Position numbers and translations under genes: made by a program
The notes under the pieces: model-generated
Seen by the model: only the letters and a program-made list of their open reading frames with translations
The model's database searches: none
What the model was told of the DNA's origin: nothing
Shown: positions 54,093 to 64,000 of the stretch, piece after piece
Position numbering within the stretch: the stretch's first letter is position 1
Layout: the number at the start of each line of letters is the position of its first letter
Assembly: GCA_902581925.1 (NCBI GenBank)
Contig: CACHQB010000004.1
Location: 34,329-98,328, forward strand
DNA: 64,000 nt
Direction: 5' to 3'
From: an uncultured Pelagibacteraceae bacterium
Lineage (GTDB): Bacteria; Pseudomonadota; Alphaproteobacteria; Pelagibacterales; Pelagibacteraceae

Positions 54093-55028
54093 ATGAAATC
54101 AATTCAATCAAATATCAAAAAAGCAAAAAAATATTTAGATAATAAACATTGTGTTGCAGTACCAACAGAAACTGTTTATGGACTGGCTGCGAACGCGTAC
54201 TCGAATAGTGCAGTTAGGAAAATATTTAGTCTTAAAAAAAGACCTTTGAACAATCCACTTATTGTCCATTATTATAACATTCAAAGACTTAAGGAGGACT
54301 GTCATATCAATGACGATTTAATTAAACTTTACAAAAAATTCTCTCCAGGTCCAATAACTTATATTTTGAAATTAAAAAATAACTCTAAAATATCAAAATA
54401 TGTCACTAATAATAAAAAAAGTATTGCAGTACGTTTTCCTAAACATAAATTGCTCAGAAATTTATTAAAAAATTTAGATTATCCAGTGGCTGCTCCTAGC
54501 GCAAATATGTCCTCAAGACTGAGTTCAGTTAAATCATCTGATGTAAAAGAGGAATTTGGTTCAAAAATAAAGTATATTTTAAATGGTGGAAAATGCAAAA
54601 TTGGAGTTGAGTCAACAATATTAAATCTTTTAAAAAAACCCTCGCTCTTAAGATATGGAGGTCTTGACGCAAAAAAAATTGAAAATGTTTTAAAAAAAAA
54701 ATTACTAATTAATACAAACTCAAAAAAAAAATTATCACCTGGTTTATTTCCATTGCATTACTCACCTGGCATACCCTTAAGAATCAATGTTAAAAAACCA
54801 AAAAAGGATGAGGCTTATTTATTAATTAAAAAAAGAAAATTAAAATTAAAAAACTATTATTATTTATCCAGAGTGAGAAATATAGAAGAGGCTGCAAAGA
54901 ACTTATATTCAACTTTAAGAAAAATAAAAAACGATGGGTTTGAACAGATTGCAGTTGAGAATATTCCAAACAAAGGTCTTGGTAAAACTATTAATGATAG
55001 ATTAAAGAGGGCATCAAAATATTCATGA
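54093..55028 (+). CDS. L-threonylcarbamoyladenylate synthase (Sua5/YrdC/YwlC family, with C-terminal Sua5-like domain)
   Basis: VAVPTETVYGLAANAYSNSAVRKIFSLKKRPLNNPLIVH, APSANMSSRLS, LSPGLFPLHYSPGIPL. Confidence 0.93.
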   Translation: MKSIQSNIKKAKKYLDNKHCVAVPTETVYGLAANAYSNSAVRKIFSLKKRPLNNPLIVHYYNIQRLKEDCHINDDLIKLYKKFSPGPITYILKLKNNSKISKYVTNNKKSIAVRFPKHKLLRNLLKNLDYPVAAPSANMSSRLSSVKSSDVKEEFGSKIKYILNGGKCKIGVESTILNLLKKPSLLRYGGLDAKKIENVLKKKLLINTNSKKKLSPGLFPLHYSPGIPLRINVKKPKKDEAYLLIKKRKLKLKNYYYLSRVRNIEEAAKNLYSTLRKIKNDGFEQIAVENIPNKGLGKTINDRLKRASKYS

Positions 55029-55747
55029 CTAATTCTATAGAAGTAATCAATCTTTCCAAAAAATATAAAGATAAACAGGCAGTAGCTAATGTAAATTTTA
55101 AAATTAATGAAAATGAAATGGTTGGTTTATTGGGACCAAATGGATGTGGTAAAACTACAACTATTGGAATGATTTTAGGTTTATTAAAACCAAGTAGTGG
55201 CGAGGTTTTAATCAATGGAATGAATATTGAAAAAAATAAAATTTCACTTCTTCATAAAATGAATTTTATTTCACCATATATTGAATTACCTAAAAAACTT
55301 AAGGTCAAACAAAACTTAATTGTTTATGGAAAATTGTATAACATTCAAAATTTAAATGACCGAATAGACCACCTTGCAAATAAACTTAGATTAAAAAACT
55401 TATTAAACAAAATTACAGGAGAACTTTCCTCTGGACAAAAAAATAGGGTAAGTCTTGCTAAAGCTTTGATAAATGATCCAACGGTTCTTTTGTTAGATGA
55501 GCCTACTGCTTCATTAGATCCTGAAACAGGTGATTTTGTAAGATCTTTCTTAGAAGATTACAAAAAGGAAAAAAAAATATCTGTTTTACTTGCCTCTCAC
55601 AATATGGAAGAAGTAAAAAGATTATGTAGCTCTGTTTTAATGATGAAAGATGGTTTAATAGTTGATAGAGGTGCTCCTGAAGAGTTAATAACAAAATATG
55701 GTAGAAGAAATTTAGAGGAAGTATTTTTAGAAATTGCAAGAAAATAA
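55025..55747 (+). CDS. ABC-2 type transporter ATP-binding protein
   Basis: GPNGCGKTTTIG, LSSGQKNRVSLAKAL, LLLDEPTASLDPETGD. Confidence 0.9.
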   Translation: MTNSIEVINLSKKYKDKQAVANVNFKINENEMVGLLGPNGCGKTTTIGMILGLLKPSSGEVLINGMNIEKNKISLLHKMNFISPYIELPKKLKVKQNLIVYGKLYNIQNLNDRIDHLANKLRLKNLLNKITGELSSGQKNRVSLAKALINDPTVLLLDEPTASLDPETGDFVRSFLEDYKKEKKISVLLASHNMEEVKRLCSSVLMMKDGLIVDRGAPEELITKYGRRNLEEVFLEIARK

Positions 55748-55749
55748 AA

Positions 55750-56541
55750 ATGAATTTAATTAGAATTTATGGTCTTTTTTTAAGACACTTTTATTTAATA
55801 ACTAGATCATTTCCAAGAATATTAGATTTAATTTATTGGCCTTCAATTCAAATTACTCTTTGGGGATTTATTTCTAATTTTTTTGCAACTCACAGTACTT
55901 ATTACAGTGGTGCAGTAGGAGTTATTCTTTCATGTGCGATTCTATATGATTTTTTATTTAGAACTAGTATTGGCTTTAATATGTTATTTTTAGAGGAAAT
56001 TTGGAGTAGAAATTTTACAAATTTATTTATCGCTCCAATGAAAATTAGTGAGATAATTGTCTCGCTAGTTTTTACTGCTTTAATCAGAGCATTAATTGGT
56101 TTGATCCCAGCTATACTATTAACTTCTCCGTTGTTTGGTATATCTTTGCTTAAACTTGGTCTTCCTTTAGCATTTCTTTTCTTGAGTCTATATTTATTTG
56201 GAATAACACTTGGCCTTTTTGTTTCTGCAGGATTGTTAAGATTTGGACCATCTTTTGAGAATATTGCATGGTCGACCATGTTTTTATTGGCACCTTTTGG
56301 TTGTATTTACTATCCAGTTGAAACATTACCAGAAATCTTCCGATCCATCGCTTTCGCTCTTCCATTGGTTTATATTTTTGAGGAGACTAGAAATATTTTG
56401 GTTAATGGAATGGTAAATTATGAAAATATTATAAATGCAATCTATCTTAACGGATTTTATTTAATTTTATCAATATTTGTATTTTATTACTCTTTTGATA
56501 AAGCAAGAGATAAAGGAACTTTAATAAATATAGGTGAATAA
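55750..56541 (+). CDS. ABC-2 type transporter permease
   Basis: ~6 TM membrane protein directly following the ATPase; FYPVE-like motif near LAPFGCIYYPVETLPEIFRSIAFALPL. Confidence 0.85.
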   Translation: MNLIRIYGLFLRHFYLITRSFPRILDLIYWPSIQITLWGFISNFFATHSTYYSGAVGVILSCAILYDFLFRTSIGFNMLFLEEIWSRNFTNLFIAPMKISEIIVSLVFTALIRALIGLIPAILLTSPLFGISLLKLGLPLAFLFLSLYLFGITLGLFVSAGLLRFGPSFENIAWSTMFLLAPFGCIYYPVETLPEIFRSIAFALPLVYIFEETRNILVNGMVNYENIINAIYLNGFYLILSIFVFYYSFDKARDKGTLINIGE

Positions 56542-56543
56542 TC

Positions 56544-56620
56544 TGGTGCGCCTGCTAGGAGTCGAACCCAGAACCTCCTGATCCGAAGTCAGGCGCTCTA
56601 TCCAGTTGAGCTACAAGCGC
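56544..56620 (-). tRNA. tRNA-Arg, anticodon UCG, CCA encoded
   Basis: GCGCTTG TA GCTC AACTGGATA GAGC G CCTGA CTTCGGA TCAGG AGGTT CTGGG TTCGACT CCTAG CAGGCGC ACCA folds into a full cloverleaf. Confidence 0.96.
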
Positions 56621-56643
56621 ATATAGTATTAATATTATATTTT

Positions 56644-57624
56644 ATGGAAAAAAACATTAATTTTATAGTCAAAGAAGATGAGAAGAATTTAAGGATTGAT
56701 GTTTTAATTAACAAAAGAGAGGAATTAATTAGTAGAACTAGAATTAAAAATTTAATTTTAAATGAAAAGTTAACACTAAATAATGAAATAATTAAAAGTC
56801 CATCAAAAAAAGTCTCAATTGGTGATACAATAAATCTTAAGATTCCAGAGCCTGAAATAGCATCCCTGAAACCTTACGAATTTAAATTAGAAATAATATA
56901 TGAAGATGATGATCTATTAGTAATTAATAAACCTGCCGGAATAATCATGCATCCAGGGGCTGGAAATTATGATAAAACAATTGTTAATGCATTGATGCAT
57001 TATGATAAGAATTCTTTATCAAATATAGGTGACGAGTTAAGACCTGGTATCGTTCATAGAATTGATAAAAACACATCTGGTTTAGTTGTAATCGCAAAAA
57101 ATAATGAAACTCATGAAAATTTATCAAAACAATTTAGTGATCATACAATTATAAGAGAATACCAACTTTTAATATGGGGAAAATTAAGGCCCTCCTCAGG
57201 AAGGATTGAAACATTTATAACTCGTAGTTCAAAAAATAGACAACTTATGGAAGTTAGCAGTTCTAAAGGTAAGAAAGCTATAACAAATTATAAAACACTT
57301 GAAATTTTTGAAAATGAGAAAACACCAACTTTAAGTTTAGTTGAATGTAAATTAGAAACAGGAAGAACACATCAGATAAGAGTTCATATGAACTTTAAAG
57401 GTAATAGTCTAGTTGGAGATGATAAATATAAAAAAAAATATAAAAAATTAAAAAATATTGATTTAGATATCCAAAATTCAATTACTAAATTAAATAGACA
57501 ATTCCTGCATGCAAAAACTTTGGGATTTATACATCCGCGCACTAAGAAAGAGATGATTTTTTCCTCACTTTTGCCACAAGATCTAAATAATATTCTAAAA
57601 ATGCTTAGAAACACTGAAGAATAA
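56644..57624 (+). CDS. rluD: 23S rRNA pseudouridine synthase RluD-type (RluA family)
   Basis: S4-like N-terminus, LLVINKPAGIIMHPGAGNYDKTIVNAL, GIVHRIDKNTSGLVVIAKN. Confidence 0.92.
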   Translation: MEKNINFIVKEDEKNLRIDVLINKREELISRTRIKNLILNEKLTLNNEIIKSPSKKVSIGDTINLKIPEPEIASLKPYEFKLEIIYEDDDLLVINKPAGIIMHPGAGNYDKTIVNALMHYDKNSLSNIGDELRPGIVHRIDKNTSGLVVIAKNNETHENLSKQFSDHTIIREYQLLIWGKLRPSSGRIETFITRSSKNRQLMEVSSSKGKKAITNYKTLEIFENEKTPTLSLVECKLETGRTHQIRVHMNFKGNSLVGDDKYKKKYKKLKNIDLDIQNSITKLNRQFLHAKTLGFIHPRTKKEMIFSSLLPQDLNNILKMLRNTEE

Positions 57625-57665
57625 ATTATTGAAAATTAGGTATAATTAATTAAATAAACACTGCT

Positions 57666-58559
57666 ATGAGCACAACAATGAGCAACAATTTGCCAACCCT
57701 TTCTAATGAAGGTGGGCTATCTGCATATTTAGAGCAGATTAAAAAATTTCCGATGTTAGCTGCAGAAGAAGAATATATGTTAGCTAAAAATTGGAAGACG
57801 ACTGGTAATATTAAAGCTGCAGAAAAACTAGTCACTAGTCATTTAAGATTAGTTGCAAAGATTGCTATGGGCTACAAAGGATATGGTTTGCCAATTAATG
57901 AAATGATTTCAGAGGGAAATGTAGGTCTTATGCAAGCTGTTAAGAAATTTGAACCAGAAAAAGGTTTTAGATTGGCAACTTATGCTATGTGGTGGATTAA
58001 GGCTTCTATTCAAGAATATATTTTAAGATCTTGGAGTCTTGTCAAAATTGGAACTACTACTGCTCAAAAGAAATTATTTTTTAATTTAAAGAAAATTAAA
58101 AATCAAATTTCTCCAGAAACTGAAGGAGACTTAAGAGATGAACACGTCGATCATATAGCTAATAAGCTCGATGTAAGTAAAGAAGAAGTTGTTTCTATGA
58201 ATAGAAGACTTTCTGGAAAGGAGTTCTCACTAAATGCTCAAGTTGGGGAAGATGGCGATGAATGGCAAGACTGGTTGGTTGATAAAGAACTTGATCATGA
58301 TTTAAAATTTGCCCACCACGAAGAAATGGAGCAAAGAAAAGATTTATTAAAAGACTCTATTAAAGTTCTCAACGATAGAGAAAGAGAAATTCTATACTCA
58401 AGAAGACTAAATGATGACCCAACTACACTAGAAGATTTAAGTAAAAAATATAAAATTAGCAGAGAAAGAGTTAGACAAATAGAAAATAAAGCATTTGAAA
58501 AACTCCAAAAGCATATGCTTCTATTAGCTAAATCAAAAAATCTTTTACCTGCAAACTAA
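57666..58559 (+). CDS. rpoH: RNA polymerase heat-shock sigma factor RpoH (sigma-32)
   Basis: [89 protein letters not shown] (RpoH box region). Confidence 0.95.
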   Translation: MSTTMSNNLPTLSNEGGLSAYLEQIKKFPMLAAEEEYMLAKNWKTTGNIKAAEKLVTSHLRLVAKIAMGYKGYGLPINEMISEGNVGLMQAVKKFEPEKGFRLATYAMWWIKASIQEYILRSWSLVKIGTTTAQKKLFFNLKKIKNQISPETEGDLRDEHVDHIANKLDVSKEEVVSMNRRLSGKEFSLNAQVGEDGDEWQDWLVDKELDHDLKFAHHEEMEQRKDLLKDSIKVLNDREREILYSRRLNDDPTTLEDLSKKYKISRERVRQIENKAFEKLQKHMLLLAKSKNLLPAN

Positions 58560-59848
58560 ACTTCAAAAGGGTTTTCAATTAAAATAGTGTCATCCCTTTC
58601 TGGACTAGTTGAAATACTCGATACTTTTGCTCCAATGAAATCTTCTACTGCAAAAATATATTTTTTTGCATTTTCAGGTAACGAGTCCATATTTTTGACT
58701 CCACTTGTTGAAACTTTCCAGCCTGGAAAAGTTTCATAAATTGGTTTTATTTTTATCTGGTCTTCTACAGCAGCAGGTAAATAATCTAATCTTTTACCAT
58801 CAAGCTCATAAGCAACACACATTTTAATTTCATCTAATTCATCAAGTACATCTAATTTCGTTAAAGCAATACCGTCAATCCCTGAAACTTTAATAGTTTG
58901 TCTCACTAAAACGCCATCAAACCATCCACATCTTCTTTTTCTACTTGTTACAGTTCCAAATTCTTTTCCACGTGTTCCTAAAATTTCACCGATATCATCT
59001 ATTAACTCAGTGGGAAAAGGACCCTCGCCAACTCTTGTTGTATAAGCTTTTGTAATACCAAGAACATAATTTATTGAATTAGGGCCACAACCTGTTCCTG
59101 TCGCTGCGCTTGAGGCAACAGTATTAGATGAAGTTACAAAAGGATAAGTTCCATGATCTACATCAAGTAAAATACCTTGGGCACCTTCGAATAAAATTTT
59201 CTTTTTTTGTTTTTTAAATTGATCAATTTTTAGCCAAACTGGCTGAGAGAATTCTAATATTTTGGGTGCTATTTTAAGCAAATCAGATTTAAGCTGATCT
59301 TTTTTAAAAATTTTTTTTCCTAGACCTTTTCTAATTGCATTATGATGTGCTAATACAGAGTCTAGTCTTTGATCTAAATTTTTTTCAGATCTTAGATCCA
59401 TAACTCTTATAGATCTTCTTCCAACTTTATCCTCATATGCCGGTCCAATACCACGTCTTGTAGTACCTATTTTGCTCTTTCCTGCCGCATCCTCTCTAAT
59501 CTCATCCATTTCTCTATGAAAAGGCAAAATTAAATTTGCAGACTCTGAAATAATAAAATTATTTACATTTACTTCTACACCTTTAGATTTTATTTCTTCT
59601 ATTTCCTCTAATAAAGCCCATGGATCTACGACAACACCGTTGCCAATAATTGATATTTTACCTTTTCTAACAATTCCAGATGGCAGTAATCTCAATTTAT
59701 ATGTAACACCATCAATCACTAAAGTATGGCCAGCATTGTGACCTCCTTGGAATCTTATTACAACATCAGCCTGTTCAGATAACCAATCAACAATTTTTCC
59801 TTTACCTTCGTCACCCCATTGAGATCCAACAACAACTATATTTTTCAT
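58556..59848 (-). CDS. purA: Adenylosuccinate synthetase
   Basis: [53 protein letters not shown]. Confidence 0.97.
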   Translation of the reverse strand: MKNIVVVGSQWGDEGKGKIVDWLSEQADVVIRFQGGHNAGHTLVIDGVTYKLRLLPSGIVRKGKISIIGNGVVVDPWALLEEIEEIKSKGVEVNVNNFIISESANLILPFHREMDEIREDAAGKSKIGTTRRGIGPAYEDKVGRRSIRVMDLRSEKNLDQRLDSVLAHHNAIRKGLGKKIFKKDQLKSDLLKIAPKILEFSQPVWLKIDQFKKQKKKILFEGAQGILLDVDHGTYPFVTSSNTVASSAATGTGCGPNSINYVLGITKAYTTRVGEGPFPTELIDDIGEILGTRGKEFGTVTSRKRRCGWFDGVLVRQTIKVSGIDGIALTKLDVLDELDEIKMCVAYELDGKRLDYLPAAVEDQIKIKPIYETFPGWKVSTSGVKNMDSLPENAKKYIFAVEDFIGAKVSSISTSPERDDTILIENPFEV

Positions 59849-60660
59849 TATTTAAATTTTCTGTTTATTTTTAAGGAAGTGAGATGGTTAATTGGGCCAT
59901 GACCTTTTCCATATTTCGGGTTTGATTTAATTGCAGAATTTACATACTTAATTCCAAGCTCACAAGATTTCTTTACTGTTTTTCCACATGATATAAAAGT
60001 TGTGACTGCACTAGATAAAGTACAACCTGTACCATGAGTATTCTTTGTTTTGTGACGTTCGCTTTTAAAGATCTTTATATCATTTGTGTTTATTAAAATA
60101 TCCATTACATTTTGATGTTTTAAATGGCCACCTTTTATCAATACATTTTTAGCTCCTAAACCCATAAGTTTATTAGCAGCAAAAATCATGTCCTCTTTTG
60201 TTGTAATTTTTGTTTTAGTCAAAATTTCTGCCTCAGGGATATTGGGGGTAATAAGTGATACTTTTTTAATTAATTTCAATTTTAGCAATTGAATAGCTTT
60301 ACCATCTATCAGTTTAGCCCCTCCTTTGGCAACCATCACTGGATCTAATACGATTTTTTTAACTTTAATTACATTCAAAGCTTTTAGTACCATTCTAATA
60401 ACCTCAGAAGAATACAGCATGCCAATTTTTATTGCATCAGGTCTTATATCTTTAGAACTATAAATAATTTGATTAAAAATTTCTTTTGGATTAATTCCAA
60501 CAATAGATTTTACTCCTGTAGTATTTTGGGATGTCACTGCGGTTATTGCCGTCATTGCATAAGAACCAAGAGACGTAACAGTTTTTATATCAGCTTGAAT
60601 ACCTGCTCCACCAGATGAATCAGATCCTGCAATAATTAAAATTTTAGAATTTGGTTTCAA
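59848..60660 (-). CDS. thiD: Hydroxymethylpyrimidine/phosphomethylpyrimidine kinase
   Basis: [59 protein letters not shown]. Confidence 0.95.
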   Translation of the reverse strand: MKPNSKILIIAGSDSSGGAGIQADIKTVTSLGSYAMTAITAVTSQNTTGVKSIVGINPKEIFNQIIYSSKDIRPDAIKIGMLYSSEVIRMVLKALNVIKVKKIVLDPVMVAKGGAKLIDGKAIQLLKLKLIKKVSLITPNIPEAEILTKTKITTKEDMIFAANKLMGLGAKNVLIKGGHLKHQNVMDILINTNDIKIFKSERHKTKNTHGTGCTLSSAVTTFISCGKTVKKSCELGIKYVNSAIKSNPKYGKGHGPINHLTSLKINRKFK

Positions 60661-60661
60661 C

Positions 60662-61993
60662 TTATTTAATTTTTTTCGTAATCATATTTACACATTTATA
60701 AAGAAGAGCTTTGTTTTCACTTTCTCCCATTACTCTTATTTTAGATTCTGTCCCTGATTTTCTTACTAAAATTCTTCCTTTACCTTTAATTAATTTATCG
60801 GCATCTTTTATAATTTTTTTTACCTCTGGTTTGTTGATAATACTTTTATCTTTTACTTCAATATTTTCTAAAAGCTGAGGTGTTTTCTTAAATTGTTCAA
60901 AAAATTCACTTGCCTTTTTTCCTTTTCTTAAAGCAAATAGAGCTTCTAAAGCTACTAGCAAACCATCTCCTGTAGTTGCAAATTTACCTAAAATAATATG
61001 TCCCGATTGTTCACCACCTAAATTAAACTTATATTTTTGCATTTTTTCTTTAACATATCTATCACCAACATTTGCTCTTAAAAATTTTATTCCTTTTGAT
61101 TTAAAATATTTTTCTAATCCATAATTTGACATTAATGTTCCTACAACTCCACCTTTTAACATATTTTTTTTTTTCCATCTTGTTGCTAAAGCAGCTATAA
61201 TTTGATCTCCATCTATTATATTGCTTTTTTCATCACACATTATAATTCTGTCAGCATCTCCATCTAAAGATATTCCAATATGTGCTTTATGTTTTTTTAC
61301 AGCATATCTAATTTTTCTTGGAAAAGTTGATCCACATTTTTTATTAATATTTAAACCATTTGGTTTTACACCTATTGCTATGACTTTGGCCCCTAATGAT
61401 TTCAATAATTCAGGACCTGCCTTATAACCAGCGCCGTTTGCACAGTCGATTACTATTCTTAGTCCTCTTAAATTGAACTCTTTTGTGAAATTTTTTTTTA
61501 ATATTTTAATATAATTTTTAGTTCCAGTTTCTAATCTTTTAACTCTTCCTAATTTTTCAGAATTTGAGAGATTTTTTGAGATTTTCTTATCAATGAGACT
61601 CTCAATTTTTTTTTCTATTTTATCTGATAATTTCATTCCATCAGGACCAAACAATTTTAAGCCGTTGTCAAAATGTGGATTATGAGAAGCGGTAATCATT
61701 ATACCCATATTTGCCTTCATCTCTTTTGTTAACATAGCCAATGCATTAGTTGGTAAGGGTCCTAGGGTATAAACATGCATACCAGCTGAAGCCAAACCTG
61801 AGACAAGAGCTGGTTCAAGTGTATATCCAGACAATCTTGTATCTTTTGCAATTATTGCTGTTTGTTTTCTTTTTTTTTGAGATTTAAAGTATGTTCCACT
61901 AGCAAGTCCAAATTTAAAGAACATATCTCCATTTATATATTTGCTATTAACTGCACCTCTTATTCCATCTGTTCCAAAATATTTTTTTGCCAT
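60662..61993 (-). CDS. glmM: Phosphoglucosamine mutase
   Basis: YFGTDGIRG, MITASHNPHFDNGLKLFGPDG, SLDGDADRIIMCDE, RKSGTESKIRVM. Confidence 0.96.
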   Translation of the reverse strand: MAKKYFGTDGIRGAVNSKYINGDMFFKFGLASGTYFKSQKKRKQTAIIAKDTRLSGYTLEPALVSGLASAGMHVYTLGPLPTNALAMLTKEMKANMGIMITASHNPHFDNGLKLFGPDGMKLSDKIEKKIESLIDKKISKNLSNSEKLGRVKRLETGTKNYIKILKKNFTKEFNLRGLRIVIDCANGAGYKAGPELLKSLGAKVIAIGVKPNGLNINKKCGSTFPRKIRYAVKKHKAHIGISLDGDADRIIMCDEKSNIIDGDQIIAALATRWKKKNMLKGGVVGTLMSNYGLEKYFKSKGIKFLRANVGDRYVKEKMQKYKFNLGGEQSGHIILGKFATTGDGLLVALEALFALRKGKKASEFFEQFKKTPQLLENIEVKDKSIINKPEVKKIIKDADKLIKGKGRILVRKSGTESKIRVMGESENKALLYKCVNMITKKIK

Positions 61994-63045
61994 TAATTTT
62001 TGATTATCTGATTGAAAACTTTAATACCTTGCATAACTTCATTAACATCATGAATTCTTAAAATCTGAATTCCTTGCATCATTAAATAAATTGAAGAAGC
62101 CACTGTTCCACCAATCCTTGTTTCGCTATCATTTTTTTTTGATATATCTTTAATAAATCTTTTTCTTGAATTCCCTACTAGTATAGGAAAACCTAATGAA
62201 TGAAAAATAGAAATACCTCTTATAAGATTCATATTATGTTTCAAATTTTTTCCAAATCCAATTCCAGGATCTAAAATTATATTATTGTGTTTAATACCTT
62301 TTGACCTTATTAGCTTAATCTTATCTACAAAATAATCGTAAATATCTAATAATTCATTTTTATATGCTGGATTCTTTTGCATATTTTCTGGTGTTCCAAC
62401 TGAATGCTGTATTACAAATGGAATTTTATACTTTTTTAAAACATTTATTGTTTTAGTATCATGGCTTAATCCCGAAATATCATTTATAAGTTTAACTCCC
62501 ATTCTAATACCATTTTCCATAATTGCAGATTTTCTTGTGTCTAAAGATATTGGTATTTTTTTTACAATTAATTTTAATGTCTTATTAATTCTATACCATT
62601 CTAGCTTTTCATTTACTTCCTTAGATCCTGGTCTTGTAGACTCTCCGCCAACATCTACTAACGATGCACCAGTTTTATATAAATTAATAGCATGACTAAC
62701 ACCTTTATTTTTTTTGTTAAATTTTCCCCCATCGGAAAAACTATCAGGAGTTAGATTTAAAACACCCAATATATTTGGAATTTTTTTAAAATTTAAATTT
62801 GAAAAATTTGTTTTTTTTGACTTAATTTTTTTTAAATCTGAATTTATTTTTGTTTTTAGTTTTTTTGATAAATTTCTAATTTTATTTATTGAGATTCTTC
62901 TAATTGTTTTTCTTGTAATTATCTCAACATGGTCAAAAGATATTTCTTTAATCTGATGTAAAGGGATAGACTTTTTTTTATTTACTAAAATCTTTGATTG
63001 TTTACCGAAATAGAAATTACACGCTCTTGTGTAATATCTAGGCAT
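61993..63045 (-). CDS. folP: Dihydropteroate synthase with ~85 aa N-terminal extension
   Basis: ILGVLNLTPDSFSDGGKFN, DVGGESTRPGSKEV, ILDPGIGFGKNLKHN. Confidence 0.94.
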   Translation of the reverse strand: MPRYYTRACNFYFGKQSKILVNKKKSIPLHQIKEISFDHVEIITRKTIRRISINKIRNLSKKLKTKINSDLKKIKSKKTNFSNLNFKKIPNILGVLNLTPDSFSDGGKFNKKNKGVSHAINLYKTGASLVDVGGESTRPGSKEVNEKLEWYRINKTLKLIVKKIPISLDTRKSAIMENGIRMGVKLINDISGLSHDTKTINVLKKYKIPFVIQHSVGTPENMQKNPAYKNELLDIYDYFVDKIKLIRSKGIKHNNIILDPGIGFGKNLKHNMNLIRGISIFHSLGFPILVGNSRKRFIKDISKKNDSETRIGGTVASSIYLMMQGIQILRIHDVNEVMQGIKVFNQIIKN

Positions 63046-63051
63046 TATTTA

Positions 63052-64000
63052 TTAATGAACAATTTTTGGTTTTAAACCCATGACACCTAAAGCTGAATCT
63101 TGACCGTCTTTTGATTCTGGATTTTCTAATATTTTATCTTTAGGATATAAATTTTTATTAATTATATTCTCTATTTCTTCACCAGTTAAAGTCTCATAAG
63201 TTATTAGGGCTTTAGCAATTTTATGTAAATCATCAATTTTTTCAGTCAAAATTTTCTTAGCTTGGTTATATCCTTCATCAACAAGTTTTCTTATTTCTTT
63301 ATCAATTTTTTGAGCAACTTCTTCTGAAACAGACTGGGTTTGAGTCACTGATCTTCCTAAAAATACTTCTTCTTGATTTTCTCCATATTCCACTGGACCC
63401 ATTTCTTCACTCATACCGTATTTTGTTACCATGGCTCTTGCAAGTTGAGTAGCTTGATTGATATCAGATCCACTACCACCACCTGCTCCAGTAGATATAT
63501 TATCTTTTCCAAAAATTAATTCTTCAGCAACTCTACCTCCAAAACATACTGCTAATCTTGCCTTGAGATATTTTATCGAATAACCATGTTTATCCCTTTC
63601 AGGTAAATTCATTACCATTCCAAGTGCTCTACCTCTTGGTATGATTGTAGCCTTATGTATTGGGTCATAACTTGGCATATTAAATGAAACTAAAGCATGA
63701 CCACCTTCGTGGTATGCTGTCAATTTTTTCTCTTCCTCAGTCATCACCATTGATCGTCTCTCGGCACCCATCATAACCTTATCTTTGGCTTCTTCAAATT
63801 CTAACAATGTAACTATTCTCTTATTTTTTCTTGCAGCTAGTAAAGCTGCTTCATTAACAATATTTGCTAAATCTGCTCCAGAAAAACCTGGCGTACCCCT
63901 AGCAATTGTTCTCAAATTTACATCTGGCGCCATTTTTATTTTTTTTACATGAACTTTTAAAATTTTTTCTCTTCCAATAATATCAGGATTTGAAACAACT
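63052..64000 (-). CDS. ftsH: ATP-dependent zinc metalloprotease FtsH (partial; 5' end beyond the right window edge)
   Basis: [11 protein letters not shown] zinc site, [23 protein letters not shown]; frame stays open past the track's start to 64000 ([29 protein letters not shown]). Confidence 0.97.
   Translation of the reverse strand, partial: VVSNPDIIGREKILKVHVKKIKMAPDVNLRTIARGTPGFSGADLANIVNEAALLAARKNKRIVTLLEFEEAKDKVMMGAERRSMVMTEEEKKLTAYHEGGHALVSFNMPSYDPIHKATIIPRGRALGMVMNLPERDKHGYSIKYLKARLAVCFGGRVAEELIFGKDNISTGAGGGSGSDINQATQLARAMVTKYGMSEEMGPVEYGENQEEVFLGRSVTQTQSVSEEVAQKIDKEIRKLVDEGYNQAKKILTEKIDDLHKIAKALITYETLTGEEIENIINKNLYPKDKILENPESKDGQDSALGVMGLKPKIVH

Overview
This 64 kb window is AT-rich and very tightly packed. 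It looks like an alphaproteobacterial chromosome of the Pelagibacterales (SAR11) type; that assignment is inferred from gene content, spacing and a split, circularly permuted tmRNA, not from a search. Almost all of it is core or metabolic sequence. I see no prophage, transposon, integron or CRISPR array. Main blocks: (i) two branched-chain/LIV-type ABC transporter gene sets flanking azlCD, a CsiD/GlaH-type glutarate 2-hydroxylase and a divergent ProC-like reductase; (ii) a dadA-like / DMT exporter / 2-hydroxyacid dehydrogenase / HDAC-family / msrB string; (iii) leuA translationally abutting mreBCD-mrdA-rodA; (iv) a dpp-type peptide ABC operon; (v) ilvBHC; (vi) miaA-degP-DUF2065-hflC-hflK divergent from mrp; (vii) an SGNH / carbamoyltransferase / DUF5989 / SxtJ-like set; (viii) thyX and a two-piece tmRNA whose tag I can read; (ix) ppdK, glyQS, sppA, the isoprenoid genes, tRNA-Arg(UCG), rluD, rpoH, purA, thiD, glmM, folP and partial ftsH. 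I did not find a clear novel defense or mobile system. The best leads are the glaH/azlCD/ProC-like insertion between the LIV transporters, an unusual hairpin with a 13-codon ORF upstream of a LysE-family gene, the DUF5989/SxtJ/carbamoyltransferase module, and a Mrp-type carrier lacking the usual CxxC.
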